A stretch of 64,000 nucleotides of DNA from Brachynemurus nebulosus (taxonomy: Eukaryota > Arthropoda > Insecta > Neuroptera > Myrmeleontidae), in contig JAPWDM010000061.1 in the NCBI GenBank assembly GCA_035578155.1, positions 246,001 through 310,000 on the forward strand. Direction: 5' to 3'. The notes beneath the pieces are model-generated. The model saw nothing but the letters and a program-made list of their open reading frames with translations. It made no database searches and was not told the origin of the DNA. Of this stretch, positions 13,491 through 26,320 are shown piece after piece. The position numbers and the translations under genes are program-made. Within the stretch, counting starts at the first letter, position 1, and every line of letters starts with the position of its first letter.

Positions 13491-14955
13491 GTGAATGTAT
13501 TTATAAAAAAAAATGTCAACTTGTGGACGGAAGAAGATAAGATATGGGACCACTTTATTTTAGTGGGTCAAGGAAATTCTGCACTAAAAACCAATAGAGT
13601 GCGTTTTCGAAAATGTAATTTTGAATTAGTAGGATTAGTAAAAAGAGTGGAAGTTCATTTTCAAAATGTAAAGCGTCGCTAAATAATGAGTCCGAGTCAG
13701 ACACTGGCACGAACGTGGAAAGTATAGACGGCGATCAAGACTCTGATGTCTATGTTAGCAGAAGCGTGAGCGTTTGTAGTAATGCCAGTAGTACCTCTAA
13801 CAAATCGGTACTGTCTTTACCTTTTACATCTAAAGATATTATAGTTTATCCTACTATTCTGTCTTCTGTATTTTTTTTCTTACTATTTACTAGTTAATTT
13901 CATAGAATTAAAATAGAAATTGAGCTGTAGATAGATAGTTCTTTTCTTGACTTAATGAATTTTGTCGAATTAAATTTGATGTTAGGTTGGAAATAGGCAA
14001 AAATAGAGTAAGTAACTATTGATATTAAACTTGTAAATATCAATAGGTACTCTATTTTTAGGACTCACATTTAGGTATTCTTTAGGACGAAATAAGTAAG
14101 GGTACTTGTAAATAATAAACAAATATTTTACTTTGCAAAATATTTGTTTATTATTTACAAATATGGAATACTATAAAGTAACTCTTAAATATATTAATAT
14201 AATAAGGGTACTTACTTCGTCTTCTGTCTTTTCTTAACTTTTCTGTACAATATTTTTATATTTGCTTGGGCTTTGTCTGTTCAATACATTAATCATTTTG
14301 TATTTTTAGGTAGCGGCGTATCAATTAAAAACCTCATAGTATCAACCAAACCAGATCAGAAAAATAAATTTGATCTACAATTATCACGTTTCGTATAAGC
14401 CACAAACACGCCTTTTACTCATGTAGAACATCCAGAATACTTAAAATTTGTAGAAATGCTCCATCCAGGATATAAACTACCAAATAGAAAACAGATAGGA
14501 GGTAATCTACTGGATGAAGTTTACAGTTCGACTAAGGACAAACTACGAGATGAACTAAAAGGAAAAGTACTTAACATGTCTCTTGATGGATGGAGCAATG
14601 TACGAAATGACTCTATTGTCTGTGTTTGTGTTTCTGATATTTTAAAGGAGAAAACTAATTTAATAGATACGATAGATACCGGAGCTGAGAGCCACACAGG
14701 AGATTATTTGGTGAAGATTGCTATAGCAGCCATTAAGAAATGTGAAGAATTTCAATGTACAGTTCGCAGTTTCGTCATAGACAATGCCTCTAATATGGGT
14801 TACATTCGGCTGTAGCGTCAAGTGCTGGAGTTGAAAGATTGTTTTCAACATTTGGGTTTATTCATTCCGATGTGAGGAATACACTGGGTACGGAAAAAGC
14901 TGTAAAGCTGATTGCTGTTTTCCAAGATTTAAATAGAAATAAATACTTAATATAA
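13491..14955 (+). pseudogene. hAT-family transposase, broken and internally deleted
   Basis: Pieces in order are a degenerate BED-type zinc finger (13491-13680, with IWDHF and KCNFELVG but apparently only one of the first Cys pair), an acidic Ser-rich linker, a probable intron ending near 14310, and a DUF659-like segment (14330-14805) with MSLDGW and FVIDNASNM. After a frame change at about 14806 comes the C-terminal hAT dimerisation segment with SAGVERLFSTFGFIHSDVRN, ending YLI-stop at 14955. The middle of the catalytic domain is missing: the join runs from ASNMG straight into HSAVASSAGVER. An in-frame TAA near 14395 also breaks the ORF. It cannot make active transposase. Confidence 0.8.
14106..14160. 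repeat. Short perfect hairpin inside the hAT intron region
   Basis: TTGTAAATAATAAACAAATA is followed, after a short AT loop containing CTTTG, by its complement. Similar sequence (TTGTAAATAATAAACAAATA) stands next to the Penelope-like element near 28180-28200. Confidence 0.6.
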
Positions 14956-15443
14956 ATTGGTACTTGATATAGTAATATACTTTTTTTATACGTGCTTATA
15001 TAGATCGGTAACTTTAGTGATAGCCACCATCTTAAGGTACTTTACATAAATATATACTTCTACTTAATATAAACGAAAAAAATTAACATAAATCGAAATA
15101 CTTAAATTTTAGTTTAACCTAAATCTTTGTTCTAATTATTTTAAGTATTATTCATGAATATTTAGAATGTAATGGCTTTAATTTTTAAATAAATAAAGAT
15201 ATAATTAGCCTATATTTTTATTTCAGAACATTTTATTTATACCTTTATTCTAGCCGAAAGAATTTAAAGAACGTTCAGAACACAGTTTATTATGCAATGT
15301 TTTTATTTGTTTTAAACATAGTTTAAAACATCGTTTAAAACACTTTAATTTCAAACATGATTTATTTAGATTGTCTTTTAAATACTGTTTAAAACCTATG
15401 ATTTAAAACACTTTGTTTTAAATATGCCAACCCTGGTAATATG

Positions 15444-15546
15444 AGTAATATGACACCTAGAGTGACATCTAGGTGTCAAAGTAAGAAACATAGAATGGTT
15501 TAAGTATAAGACGTAAATAAAGGATCAAAATACTAAATTCAACAAT

Positions 15547-15615
<69 letters not shown>

Positions 15616-16238
15616 CAAAACTCAATAATAAGGGAGTACAATTCTGTAAAGACGTGAAGCGAAAAGCATTATTTCTTAAATATTTTCCAAACGCTTTTGA
15701 GTAACGGATTGATATTTATTTTGCGTTACAAGGATTAAATTTATGTCAGCACTTATTCCACCACTCATGACTAAGGGGTGGTTTTGGGTTGTAGGTGTGA
15801 GTTATCACGTCTTTTCTTTTTTAATTTGCAATTATTTAAACAAAATCCCTGATAATATAACTCCTCAGACAATTTCATGCAAAAAAGGTATACTTGTGAC
15901 ATTTCCAGAAATATTACCCTTTTCGAGTAATTTAAAGTAGAAGTATCTATTTCCAAATTATCCCCTAATTATAAGTGATCGAATAATTGGTACCATAAAT
16001 TTAATTATCTTAATGTTCATACGCGCCCCTAGAATATGAATCCAGTAATCAAAAGCGCCTAAAAAATTAAAAAAAAAAGAAGTCAGTTTCGTTCCACCCC
16101 TCTATATTTTACCCCTCTGCTTTAACACCCTTATTATTGAGTTTTGGAAAATAGTGTAGATGAAAAGGTACAATTATTTTTGAACATACTGTCAGCTCCA
16201 GCAATTACGGTACATAATTCTGGACCGGCCTGTATACA
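15444..16238. other. AT-rich sequence with (TA)n/(T)n, no gene seen
   Basis: A (TA)n run at about 15552-15597 passes directly into a poly-T of about 19 bases. ORFs at about 15740-15956 on both strands have no recognisable content and overlap each other. Confidence 0.45.
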
Positions 16239-16243
16239 TATAT

Positions 16244-16318
<75 letters not shown>

Positions 16319-16327
16319 CATATATAT

Positions 16328-16384
<57 letters not shown>
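16239..16384. repeat. (TA)n microsatellite with a few C interruptions
   Basis: Left border of the TIR element at 16385-17387; interrupted by ACATACA near 16314-16335. Confidence 0.95.
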
Positions 16385-17489
<1,105 letters not shown>

Positions 17490-17722
17490 AGCAGATAGTA
17501 TGGGAACAAAATTTTTATATATAGCAGTTTTTGATGACATTTGTAGAATATGAGGACATTCTCCTAACTATTCTTGAATTTATTGTATAGTATGAGAACT
17601 TTTCGAGATTGTATATAAAATAAAATGTCCGCGAACTGACGCGAATTTTAGGTCCAATTTTTTTTGAAGTAAGTATTCAAAGTCGCCTTTTGACATTCTA
17701 GTGAAGCTTTTGAATAAATTAT

Positions 17723-17887
<165 letters not shown>

Positions 17888-17999
17888 CTATTTCCCAGAA
17901 CTATAATACCTACAGACTTGAAATTTGGCATGTAGGTCCCTATTGGGTCGTAGGCGCGCGCTAAGAAAGGTTTTTGCAAAATTTTTTGTCTAACCGTAC

Positions 18000-18898
18000 A
18001 AATTTGCGAAAAGCCATAAAATATCAATTTTTTATTACTGTATACAGTGATCTGTGGCCAACTTATCAAAAAATCATGCAAATTTGTTATAGTTGCTAAG
18101 TACTTGGAAAAAAATAATATTGTAATTTTTGTAAATATTAATAAATATTTCTATAGATACCAACAATAATATTTTTACTTACGACTACTATGAAATTACT
18201 TATTTAATGTGCAAAATATCATTTGTATCCTATAAGAAATAAACAACTGGACTCTACCAATTATCATCAATTGGCATGTTTGCTCTTCTCATTAAATTTC
18301 ATACAGATGAAATTTCCATCGAGCCGGGCTCAGTCCTGATATTAAAAATGAAATATGGACTTTATTTATTTGTTCTCAGTAGTTTCGAGAAAATGGTAGC
18401 AGGTATCAAAAAAATGATGAAACAAGACTATAGGTAAAATTGGTATACGAATCAAAAAAAAAAAAAAAAAACGATCAAAGTTAAAGTTATCTTGTAGGAC
18501 CTGAGAACCCCTAAAAAAGTGTAAAGTAAAGGACTGGAGTCTGAACGTACCTATCGTTACCAAATTTTTGGCTCTCCAAAGAAACCCAAAATAAATGGCT
18601 GGACGGATCTTTACCAAATTTTTTTCGAATAGGACTGAAATTCTGATAAAAATGGACATGAGGCTAAAATTCCCCCGTAGGCTTTTGCGGCCTCAGAAAC
18701 CCTTCAAATAAACGATCAGACGGATCTTACCCAAATTTTTCTTAAATATTATTGAGATTCCAAAATAAATCAATGTGAATTTAGAAATATTCTCCGGAGC
18801 TCTGGGATCTCAAAATGTCTCACAAATCACAGTGCGCTTAAAATTTTCAGTATGAATATCTAACTATCGACGATAACATCTTAAGGTATGAAAATTAG
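18000..18898. other. Repeat-like sequence, no gene seen
   Basis: Two to three loosely similar blocks near 18500-18800 (phrases such as GGACGGATCTTTACCAAATTTTT and CAGACGGATCTTACCCAAATT) suggest an old tandem repeat. The predicted ORF is interrupted by homopolymers and has no recognisable content. Confidence 0.35.
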
Positions 18899-19221
18899 CA
18901 GAGGCGGCACAAGACTAAAATGGGGAGTAGGCGAAATAATTTCTTCGAGGCCCCTTTTAATTTTTGAAATTTCTCCCTTAAAAATTGGGGATCGACGAGC
19001 AAAAAAACGCCTCAATCACTTTTGCGAGGCATCTTCTCATGATTTTTCAAAACCGACTCCCTAAAAATTTGATGATGAACAAAAAAAAAAAAGAAATCTC
19101 AACAGTCCGACAATACCCTTAATCAAGTTCTGTCTGCTTTCTTACAAATGTGAGGCCCCGCCTGGAGACCCCAAAAGCGCGAGGCCACTTCGCCCACCCA
19201 TTGCGCCGCCTCTGAAATTAG
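18892..19221. mobile_element. hAT-type MITE, 316 bp
   Basis: The element 18899-19214 begins CAGAGGCGGCACAA and ends with the complement of CAGAGGCGGCGCAA. AAATTAG lies directly on both sides (18892-18898 and 19215-19221), consistent with a hAT duplication that lost a base. It shares AAAATGGGGAGTAGGC with the MITE at 22517-22730, so both belong to one family or related ones. Confidence 0.8.
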
Positions 19222-20110
19222 ACACGCTTTTGAAATACGAATGTAGTGAAGAATTTCAGAATATCTGATTTGAAATTAAGGTGAAGTTGGAATGAATCCT
19301 CCAGCGCTATCGAATAAACAACTCTATACTCTAATTAAACAACTTGACTGATTTTGATAAAATTTTATGAAAGTTAGATATTATGCTATAAAAATATGAA
19401 TAGGACTTGGAAATATGAATAATACTTTAGAGTCGTCGAGCGAGCGAAGCGAAGCACATAAGCACATAAGGAACTGATTTTGTACAAGATTTCAGAATAT
19501 CAAATTTAAATGGACGTGTTTCATCCATCAGTTACACCAAATAGAGAGCAAATTAAAAAGCTGAAGAAATTTGACAATTTTTACTTAAGTACATGTTGAC
19601 ATCTCTGTTGACATCTCTGTGAAAGATGAAAGTGACGTTAAAATGATTTCCCGTGGCCTTGGTGCATTGAAGGGTCTAAAATAGAAACAATTCTAAAACT
19701 GCTGGTATAGGTACCCATACTAAGTTCTTAAGGTGCGAAAATTAGCCATGCTAATAAAATATGAAGATAGTTATTTTAGAGTGATTGGGCGAGCAGGGTC
19801 AAGTGCTATAAATAATTGATTTTGCACAGAATTTTGGAATATATGATTGAATTGACCTATAAATTTTACCTATAATTCAGATAATTTTATGCGACTGAAA
19901 CCGTGGGTCCCAGCTAGTACACTATATATGCGGCGCTAATTAACATTTCTTCAGAGTCGGCCATTATTGCCACGTGTACATGCAAATTTATCAGCAATAC
20001 TGTGGTTGATAGATGCCGGGATATATTTGGCTACATGTTGCCCAGCCATAGTTGCTGGCACCATATTATCTAAGTGTGGCCGGGCCACAATGTTCAGCAA
20101 TATTTCAGGC
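19222..20110. other. Unassigned sequence, no gene seen
   Basis: No coding signature is visible. A palindromic-looking patch near 20010-20100 has repeated GCCCAGCCATAG / GGCCGGGCCAC type motifs but no clear ends. Confidence 0.35.
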
Positions 20111-20114
20111 AATA

Positions 20115-20660
20115 TGTAGCAATTTTATTGCTCGTTTACGAGCCTCTTAATATAAATATCTACAACTATTAAAATTCTCAACTTTGCAAAAAGTGATTTT
20201 GCATGTTCAGTTGGATTTGAATTTGTCATTATTTTGACAAATAGTTTTTGTATTTTTAATACATTTTCAATATTAACAGAATTTCCCCAAAATAGAATTT
20301 CATATTTTAAATATGAATGCATATGAGCATAATATACTTGAAGTAATGCCTCTGAAGATATAATGCTTTTAAGTTTACATAAAGTGTAACTGAGTTTGGA
20401 CAGTTTCTTGGGTAGTTGATCTACATTCTACATGTACTTTACCACTTAAATTGCTATCTACTCCTAAATATATGCCTAAAAATTTTATATGTTCAATAAT
20501 TTTGATATTTGTATTTGAATTATCTAAGGTAATCGTATCAATATTATTATTTCGAAAACACAATGCGTATGTTTTTCCGATATTTAGTTTTAGATTATTA
20601 TCCTGAAACCAGTTATCTATTAGCAAGATATTTAGCTTTATTATATCTAGTAGTGAGCCA
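20115..20660 (-). pseudogene. Non-LTR (LINE) reverse transcriptase C-terminal remnant
   Basis: On the minus strand the part at 20375-20640 encodes DNWFQDNNLKLNIGKTYALCF followed downstream by IKFLGIYLG. This is the conserved block after the YADD motif in LINE RTs (N.LxLNxxKT ... KFLGI.LD). A second piece in another frame at 20125-20322 encodes SYLKYEILFWGNS, typical of the segment downstream of RT. The frames do not join, no endonuclease or catalytic YADD is present, and there is no poly-A end. It is a truncated dead copy. Confidence 0.75.
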
Positions 20661-21294
20661 AAAAAATTTGTGCTTTGGCTTAGTAGTAGTTATTTACGTC
20701 ATTTACACATTAAAAATAGTAGGTGTGTTATAAGTTTAAAAAAAAAAATAAAAAGCTTCCAAGTTAAATCGTTTGTTTACTGAAAATATAATTTTTTAAA
20801 CAGTCAACGTTACCTATTGTTAACTATCGTTAGATCAGCTAGCCAATTAGTCTTTATTAAGTCCACTGCCCAGTTTTCTTAACTTTTCTGCTCTGTTTTG
20901 TGAGTACGAATGAAGTGATAATGAATTTTCCTTTTCTCTATGAATACTAATAAATAATATATTTTTTTTTTATTTCAGGTAAGTCATCTATTGAATACTG
21001 ATGGAATTAATATATTAGTTAAAAGCAAAATAAATCAGTATACTTGGTAAGTTCTTTAATTTTTTAAAATCTTATGCTTCGTCTCTAATTAAAAACTGAA
21101 ATTTTTACAAAAATAACTTTGTGATAAGAAACCATTAGCCGATTTTGAAATTAAAAGTTAATTTGTTAAACAATACTTATGTAAACTTTGCCATTACAAT
21201 AATAAACGATTAACGAATTAACATATTTCTATTCAGCTTTGTGCAGCTACCACTTAATTGTTATTTTGATACAAAATAACAAAATAGTTATTAA

Positions 21295-21362
21295 GTCATC
21301 CGGAAAGTTCGTGCCGTTTTCGGAGCCGCTCGAATAAATTCATATTTCTTCAAGTAGCAACC
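21295..21362 (+). mobile_element. 5' terminal inverted repeat of a mariner-like element
   Basis: GTCATCCGGAAAGTTCGTGC at 21295 is repeated as its complement at 24619-24638. The motif AAAGTTCGTGCCGTTTT is characteristic of mariner TIRs, and TTA precedes it as expected for TA insertion. The body of the mariner is displaced by about 2.9 kb of later insertions. Confidence 0.75.
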
Positions 21363-22508
21363 GGGTCAATCCATATCAAGTGATCCAAAGACAATTAACT
21401 TACTATTTTATATTAACCTAAGATTTTGTCCACTGGTTATACTAGGTGATAGAAGAAAGAAAGCAAAAGATTTTGTTTTTATCTCAGGTACTTTTTTATT
21501 AAACAATTCTTTAAATTGTGAAATATGTAAAATTTAGACACACATTGTTTTACGTTTCTAGCTATATCTCTGCTTAGGATAAAGATATATTTTGGAGCAA
21601 AATACCATTTTTTTTTTTAGAAATTTATAAGCTTTAAAATGATATGCAACAAGCTAATTTCAAAAAAATTATAACCTTTAATTTTTCAACTTAAATTTTG
21701 AAAAATTGATTCCAAAAAAATAATATGTCAAATCTTTTTGAAATTTTTTTAGGTAATTACTTAAGTATTGATCTACAAACAAACAAAATTTTAAGCTGGG
21801 ATCTTATTGGGATCATATTTTAAAAAAAATGTTTCTCCTAAAAACACTCCAAAAAGTTATTATAATTTCTACTATCCTTTTTCAATATATTAGATAGTAG
21901 ATCTTGTGAGAGATAGCTATATTACGAGTTTGTTTAAAACATAACTTTATGTGGATGAGCCATTTCCAGCTGTCGTTCTTTTCGCTAAAACTATGGTTCT
22001 TTTTTTGAAGCAAGTATTTACGTTGTATACCACTGAAAATTATGACGACCTTGACAAAAATTCCTATATAAGCAATTTATAAGAGTGTAATAATAACAAC
22101 ACTTTAATGTAGTGGTATCTTTTTATACCCCAATTCAAAGTTAGTATTCCTTTAAGAAATATGTCTTGTCATTTATTAGATAGAGATAAAATATACTATA
22201 GGAACTCAAATGACTGCTGCTATTTTTTTTTGTAATGATAATTTAATTTTTTAAAGGACTTTTTGAGTTGTCTTTCTATACATTTCTATGATTGAACACC
22301 GAATTGTTGGATCAGATTGAATATAAAGACCAACTTGTAGAAACACTGAACAATTAACTGAACTACATTACTTAAGCACTGGCATGAGATCGATTCATAT
22401 CTAAAATTCTGCTTGCAAGATCCTACTTGTCTGTTTCTTGTCACAGCCTGACTGTCTCAGGACAAATAGAATAACTGTATCTTTATCAGGACTTATTGAA
22501 ACTTACAA

Positions 22509-22738
22509 AGTTTCTTCAGTGGCGTAGCTAGGCGTGGGCGATGTGGGCCCACGCCCACGGCCTCGCACTTAAAGGGACCTCGCGAGTGACTGTTTTTTGC
22601 TTTTTGTTTTTTTTTCTTTTTTTTTTAATTGACGCCTAATTTTTAAGACAGAAATTTCAAAAACAAAATTAAAGAGGGTCTCGCAAAAATTATCTTGCCT
22701 ACTCCCCATTTTCGTCTTGCGACGCCACTGAGTTTCTT
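22509..22738. mobile_element. hAT-type MITE, 214 bp, perfect 8-bp TSD
   Basis: The element 22517-22730 begins CAGTGGCGTAGCTAGGCG and ends with the complement of CAGTGGCGTCGCAAGACG. AGTTTCTT flanks it on both sides (22509-22516, 22731-22738). The right subterminal region shares AAAATGGGGAGTAG with the MITE at 18899. The small ORF inside is chance. Confidence 0.9.
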
Positions 22739-22768
22739 CTATAACATACATGAAATTACTATTTACAC

Positions 22769-22800
22769 CAGGGCCGGATTAACCCTGAGTCCGCCTCTAC
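22769..22800. mobile_element. hAT-like terminus CAGGGCCGGATTAACC
   Basis: CAGGGCCGGATTAACC looks like one end of a hAT MITE; nearly the same motif (CAGGGACGGATTAACC) is at about 57377. The opposite end was not found in either case. Confidence 0.35.
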
Positions 22801-23572
22801 TTTTTGTTTGAAAAAAAGGAAATCTTGGAAAAATAAAAAACGTCAATCACAAATTTTTCTACCGTGTTTTTAAAATTATAAAAAATAAACCCTATATCTG
22901 TTAATAAACTGAATTATAATCATCAGAACACACTAACTTCAAGATCCTTTAAATGCGTTTTTTAACGTGTCTTCATAAATATATATGATCTCATGAAGGT
23001 CCCAACTTGATTTTTTTAAATTTTGTTTATAAAAGTTAAAAGAATAACCAGAATTTTTTTCGAAATTTTTGAGAATATTATCTTTCTGGAATCTCCTTTG
23101 AAATTTTGAGTTTTTATATAAAAAATTTTAATTGCTTTAAACACACACCTGTAATATATCAAATTAAAGCTTAGGCAATTCTGAAAACAATGGTGTTTTT
23201 TTTTTTTATATTTCTATCACAACCCTAAACGGAGTTACAGTAAAAAACGTATTATGTTACACTGTCAAAATCTGCGAATGTTCCAAATTTCAAAATTATT
23301 TAAAAAGGCAACCACAAGTGATTAAAATTTGAAATTTGAAATTTGTGCTAAGTTAGAGTAGCTCTTCCAGAAAATCAAAAGGAAAAAAATATTGAGTGCG
23401 ATCAGGTAAAAAATTAATTAAAATTTGGATCACTTTGTATGGACTGACTCAACCGCAAACGAAACATGCAACAACATGTTAGTGCTAGGTCGATAGATTT
23501 GCTTGTAATATGTATCATAAATCTTTAAACAGTGTTTAAGTAATTTTTTTTTTGTCAGTAATAATGAGCAAT

Positions 23573-24282
23573 CTTACAAGTAAAGGTCCCGAACCTTACA
23601 TACGATAGTCCAATTTTAGAACCACTTATTGCAACATTATTACCCACTGTCAGTCAGTTAATAGTAAAAATGAGTGTAAGTAAACTAGTATGCAATTTAA
23701 GAGGGTGACTCACCCCCTCTCCAGTGTTGCTCAAAGTGAATTTTGAAATCGAGAATTTCATTTCTACGTTATTCTAATTGTCTTAAACTATTTTCCATGA
23801 TGAAGAACTTCTTGAACTATCCAAGTAGTACGACTATTCGACACAGTCACCCCCTAGTTAACTACCCCTAGACTTAATATTAGGACATTGAGCAAAAACA
23901 GGCCAATTAGATTTTTTGACGTAGATTTCAAATCTGTAAACAAAATTTTTATATTGTTTATTTTCCACTCTCTTTTTGCAAAATTAACCTCTAAATTTTA
24001 ACCCCCAACCACCCCTGTTAATGTAAATTTAACAAATTGCATATCAATAGATAGCTCTTTAAAAATAGCAATATCGCTAATTTAAACTTTTGCTCTATCT
24101 CTTACTGTTTTCGAAATATTCGTAAAACTAAAATTTTACCTCTATTTTTGAAGGGCGATTTCACCCCTTCAAACCGTTTTTCCGCCGATAAAAAAAATAC
24201 TTGTCCATTCGTTTTTAGTGTTGTACAATATATTTAAGTTTCATCAAAATCGATAGGTCCGGCCTCGGGACTTATACTTGTT
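23573..24282. mobile_element. 0.7-kb TIR element, copy A, inserted in the mariner
   Basis: The left end CTTACAAGTAAAGGTCCCGA matches the complement of the right end, CTAACAAGTATAAGTCCCGA. The body matches 31430-33163 once the insertion there is removed; for example CCCCCAACCACCC, AGATAGCTCTTTAAA and TTTTTCCGCCGATAAAA occur in both. It is immediately followed by mariner coding sequence. It has no ORF. Confidence 0.75.
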
Positions 24283-24638
24283 AGACATCAAAAAACATCA
24301 TGTCATGTTGTACGAGTTTAAAAAAGGTACTAATGCAGCTGACGCAACCAGAAATATTTATAGTGTTTATGGCGACGATGCACTTTCTAATAGAACTTGT
24401 AGAAAATGGTTTGCGAGATTCCAAAAAGGTAATTTGTCTTTGAAAGATGAAGTTCCCTCCGGCTGACTTGCGTGTATTGACGATGAAACAAAGCGTTAAG
24501 AAATAAAACGAAACCCGAGGCAAACTGTCAAGAATTAGCGGCAACTTTTGAGCATTCAAAATCCACAATTTTTGGGCCATTTGAAGAAAATCGGGATGGT
24601 CATTTACGCCAAAAACGGCACGAACTTTCCGGATGACC
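24283..24638 (+). pseudogene. Mariner transposase remnant (N-terminal HTH) plus 3' TIR
   Basis: The readable part encodes KKHHVMLYEFKKG, then RTCRKWFARF and LKDEVPSG, the N-terminal helix-turn-helix region of mariner transposases. Stops follow at about 24466 and in the next blocks, although NPRQT and HLKKIG can still be recognised. The catalytic D,D34D/E domain is absent: the HTH runs directly into the 3' terminal repeat (ending GGATGACC at 24638). This is an internally deleted relic. Confidence 0.85.
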
Positions 24639-24689
24639 CATTATTTAAAATACGTTTAATACTTATATTAAAATTAATATTTTATTCTA

Positions 24690-24770
24690 ACCCTTTGCAC
24701 TCGAAAGGCGCCGCTACGGCGATACAATAAATACCCTTTGCACTTGAAAGGCGCCTCTTAGGCGCCATCC
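24690..24770. repeat. Two tandem copies of a GGCGCC-rich short unit
   Basis: CCCTTTGCACTCGAAAGGCGCC and CCCTTTGCACTTGAAAGGCG follow each other about 43 bp apart, each with a small GGCGCC hairpin. Function unknown. Confidence 0.6.
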
Positions 24771-26320
24771 TATTCTTTACTTCAAATATCACACTAAGGA
24801 AAATTATAAAATTTAATATTAAAATATAATGATTGTAATATGCAAATAAAAATAAGATATGTAAGTAAAGTACTTTTGTTTAAAATACTTATCTTTGAAG
24901 TATTACAATTTTTTACTAAAACTACTGTCGAGTAGCTGAGTACCCATACAAAAAGATAGTACGAGTACAAAAGGTTAAAAACTACTGCTTCATTAGGGTA
25001 ATCTTTAATGTAACGTTTAAGGTCTAATTTGACATTAAACATAAATGTGGCTATAAAACACAATAAATAATAACGCCTTAATTTTTTTAAAGAGATTGTT
25101 ACTTACACTAAAAGTCAGTCGATCGCTTGGTGTCAGATTTTTCACACATCAAAAGATCTTAACGTTTTACTGTGGTTGTATTTAATGTTTGTTGTTTATT
25201 GTATTCTAACTTATGTATTGAACTGTCGATTTTTTCAGTATGTAGAGAGGAGAGATATTAAGTTCAAAAAATGATTTGATTTTTTAGAAATTTTTCAAAC
25301 AGGGCTTTATTTGTGGGATTTGACAATGGAAATTTACAAATCTTGATAGGTTTTGAATCCATTTTACGTTAGTGCGTTTACTTTAATTTTTTAATAAATT
25401 TCACTTTAATCATTATGTAACACGTAACACATAAATGTAGCTAGCCATTACAAGACGAAAAACTTAATACCGAATTTTTAATTGTGTTAATTAAAATGTT
25501 TTTTCAGCGTTAGACATTAACGCAGATGAAGTAGTAGCATAAAAAGTTTTAGGGTCCTTAGGGTCCTTATGTCCTTAGGTCCTAAATAGAGCTGGGGCAA
25601 GATGGCCATTTTTCATCAAAGAAATGTCAGAATATGCTATCACATGTTTGAGTAAATACCTATGTTTGAGTATATAATTATTGTTAGTTAGACGAGTTAA
25701 TGAACAATTAGAAAGTTTTAATTTAATTATTCTTTTTTGGTAAAATTAAATGATTTTTTTTAAATATTCAGTTTATTTTCGTTTTATTTTAGGCGAACCT
25801 TTGATGAAAAAAGACTCGTGTCCTGACTCTATTTAGTATAAGGGCTCTAAAAAGTTGTCCCTCCTCCCTTTTAACCTTGCCAGCTCTTGTGGAACAGAAT
25901 TGTTTTCTTCGCATTGAACATTTCCAAAATTTATTATTTTTCTTTATAAATAACGGCATTTAAATTGCACTCTCTGGGTTACATATACAAATTATAGGAT
26001 AATTTCAATACTTCAGATTTGGTGCTAATCAAATTATAAAATTTATACAGAGATGGTATTCTTATTTCTTGATTTCCATTTGGCAAACACACAAACACTC
26101 TAAATAAATCATCATTAATTCCAGGATGTTGTTCTGTTAAATAACTTGAATCGAAAAATAATCAAGTCCATATATTGTTTAAAATGATGATGTACTTATA
26201 GGTACTTAACACAAATAAAATTTATTTAGATAATTTAATTGTACAAGTTTTTCACTTTAGTTTATATTGCAAAATGTCCATTTTCATTTACAATAATTTA
26301 ATTGACTTTTTTTATTTTTC
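24771..26320. other. Apparently unique AT-rich sequence
   Basis: No repeat of other parts of the window and no recognisable coding region was noticed, apart from a short stuttered phrase (AGGGTCCTT) near 25550. This may be host intergenic or intronic DNA. Confidence 0.35.

Larger units (their letters stand above)
12810..15443 (+). mobile_element. Internally deleted hAT transposon with perfect 8-bp TSD
   Basis: The element spans 12818-15435. It starts CAGTGATGG and ends with the complement of CAGGGTTGG, as expected for imperfect hAT-type TIRs. It is flanked by GTAATATG at 12810-12817 and again at 15436-15443. The subterminal regions are rich in TTTAAAC motifs (about 12850-12990 and 15300-15420), a likely transposase-binding environment. 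A broken transposase gene lies inside. Confidence 0.9.
21363..23450. mobile_element. 2.1-kb TIR element nested in the mariner
   Basis: The left end GGGTCAATCCATATCAAGTG continues with ATCCAAA; the right end is the complement of GAGTCAGTCCATACAAAGTG followed by ATCCAAA. The interior is AT-rich without coding capacity and itself hosts the hAT MITE at 22517-22730. Superfamily unknown. Confidence 0.6.
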
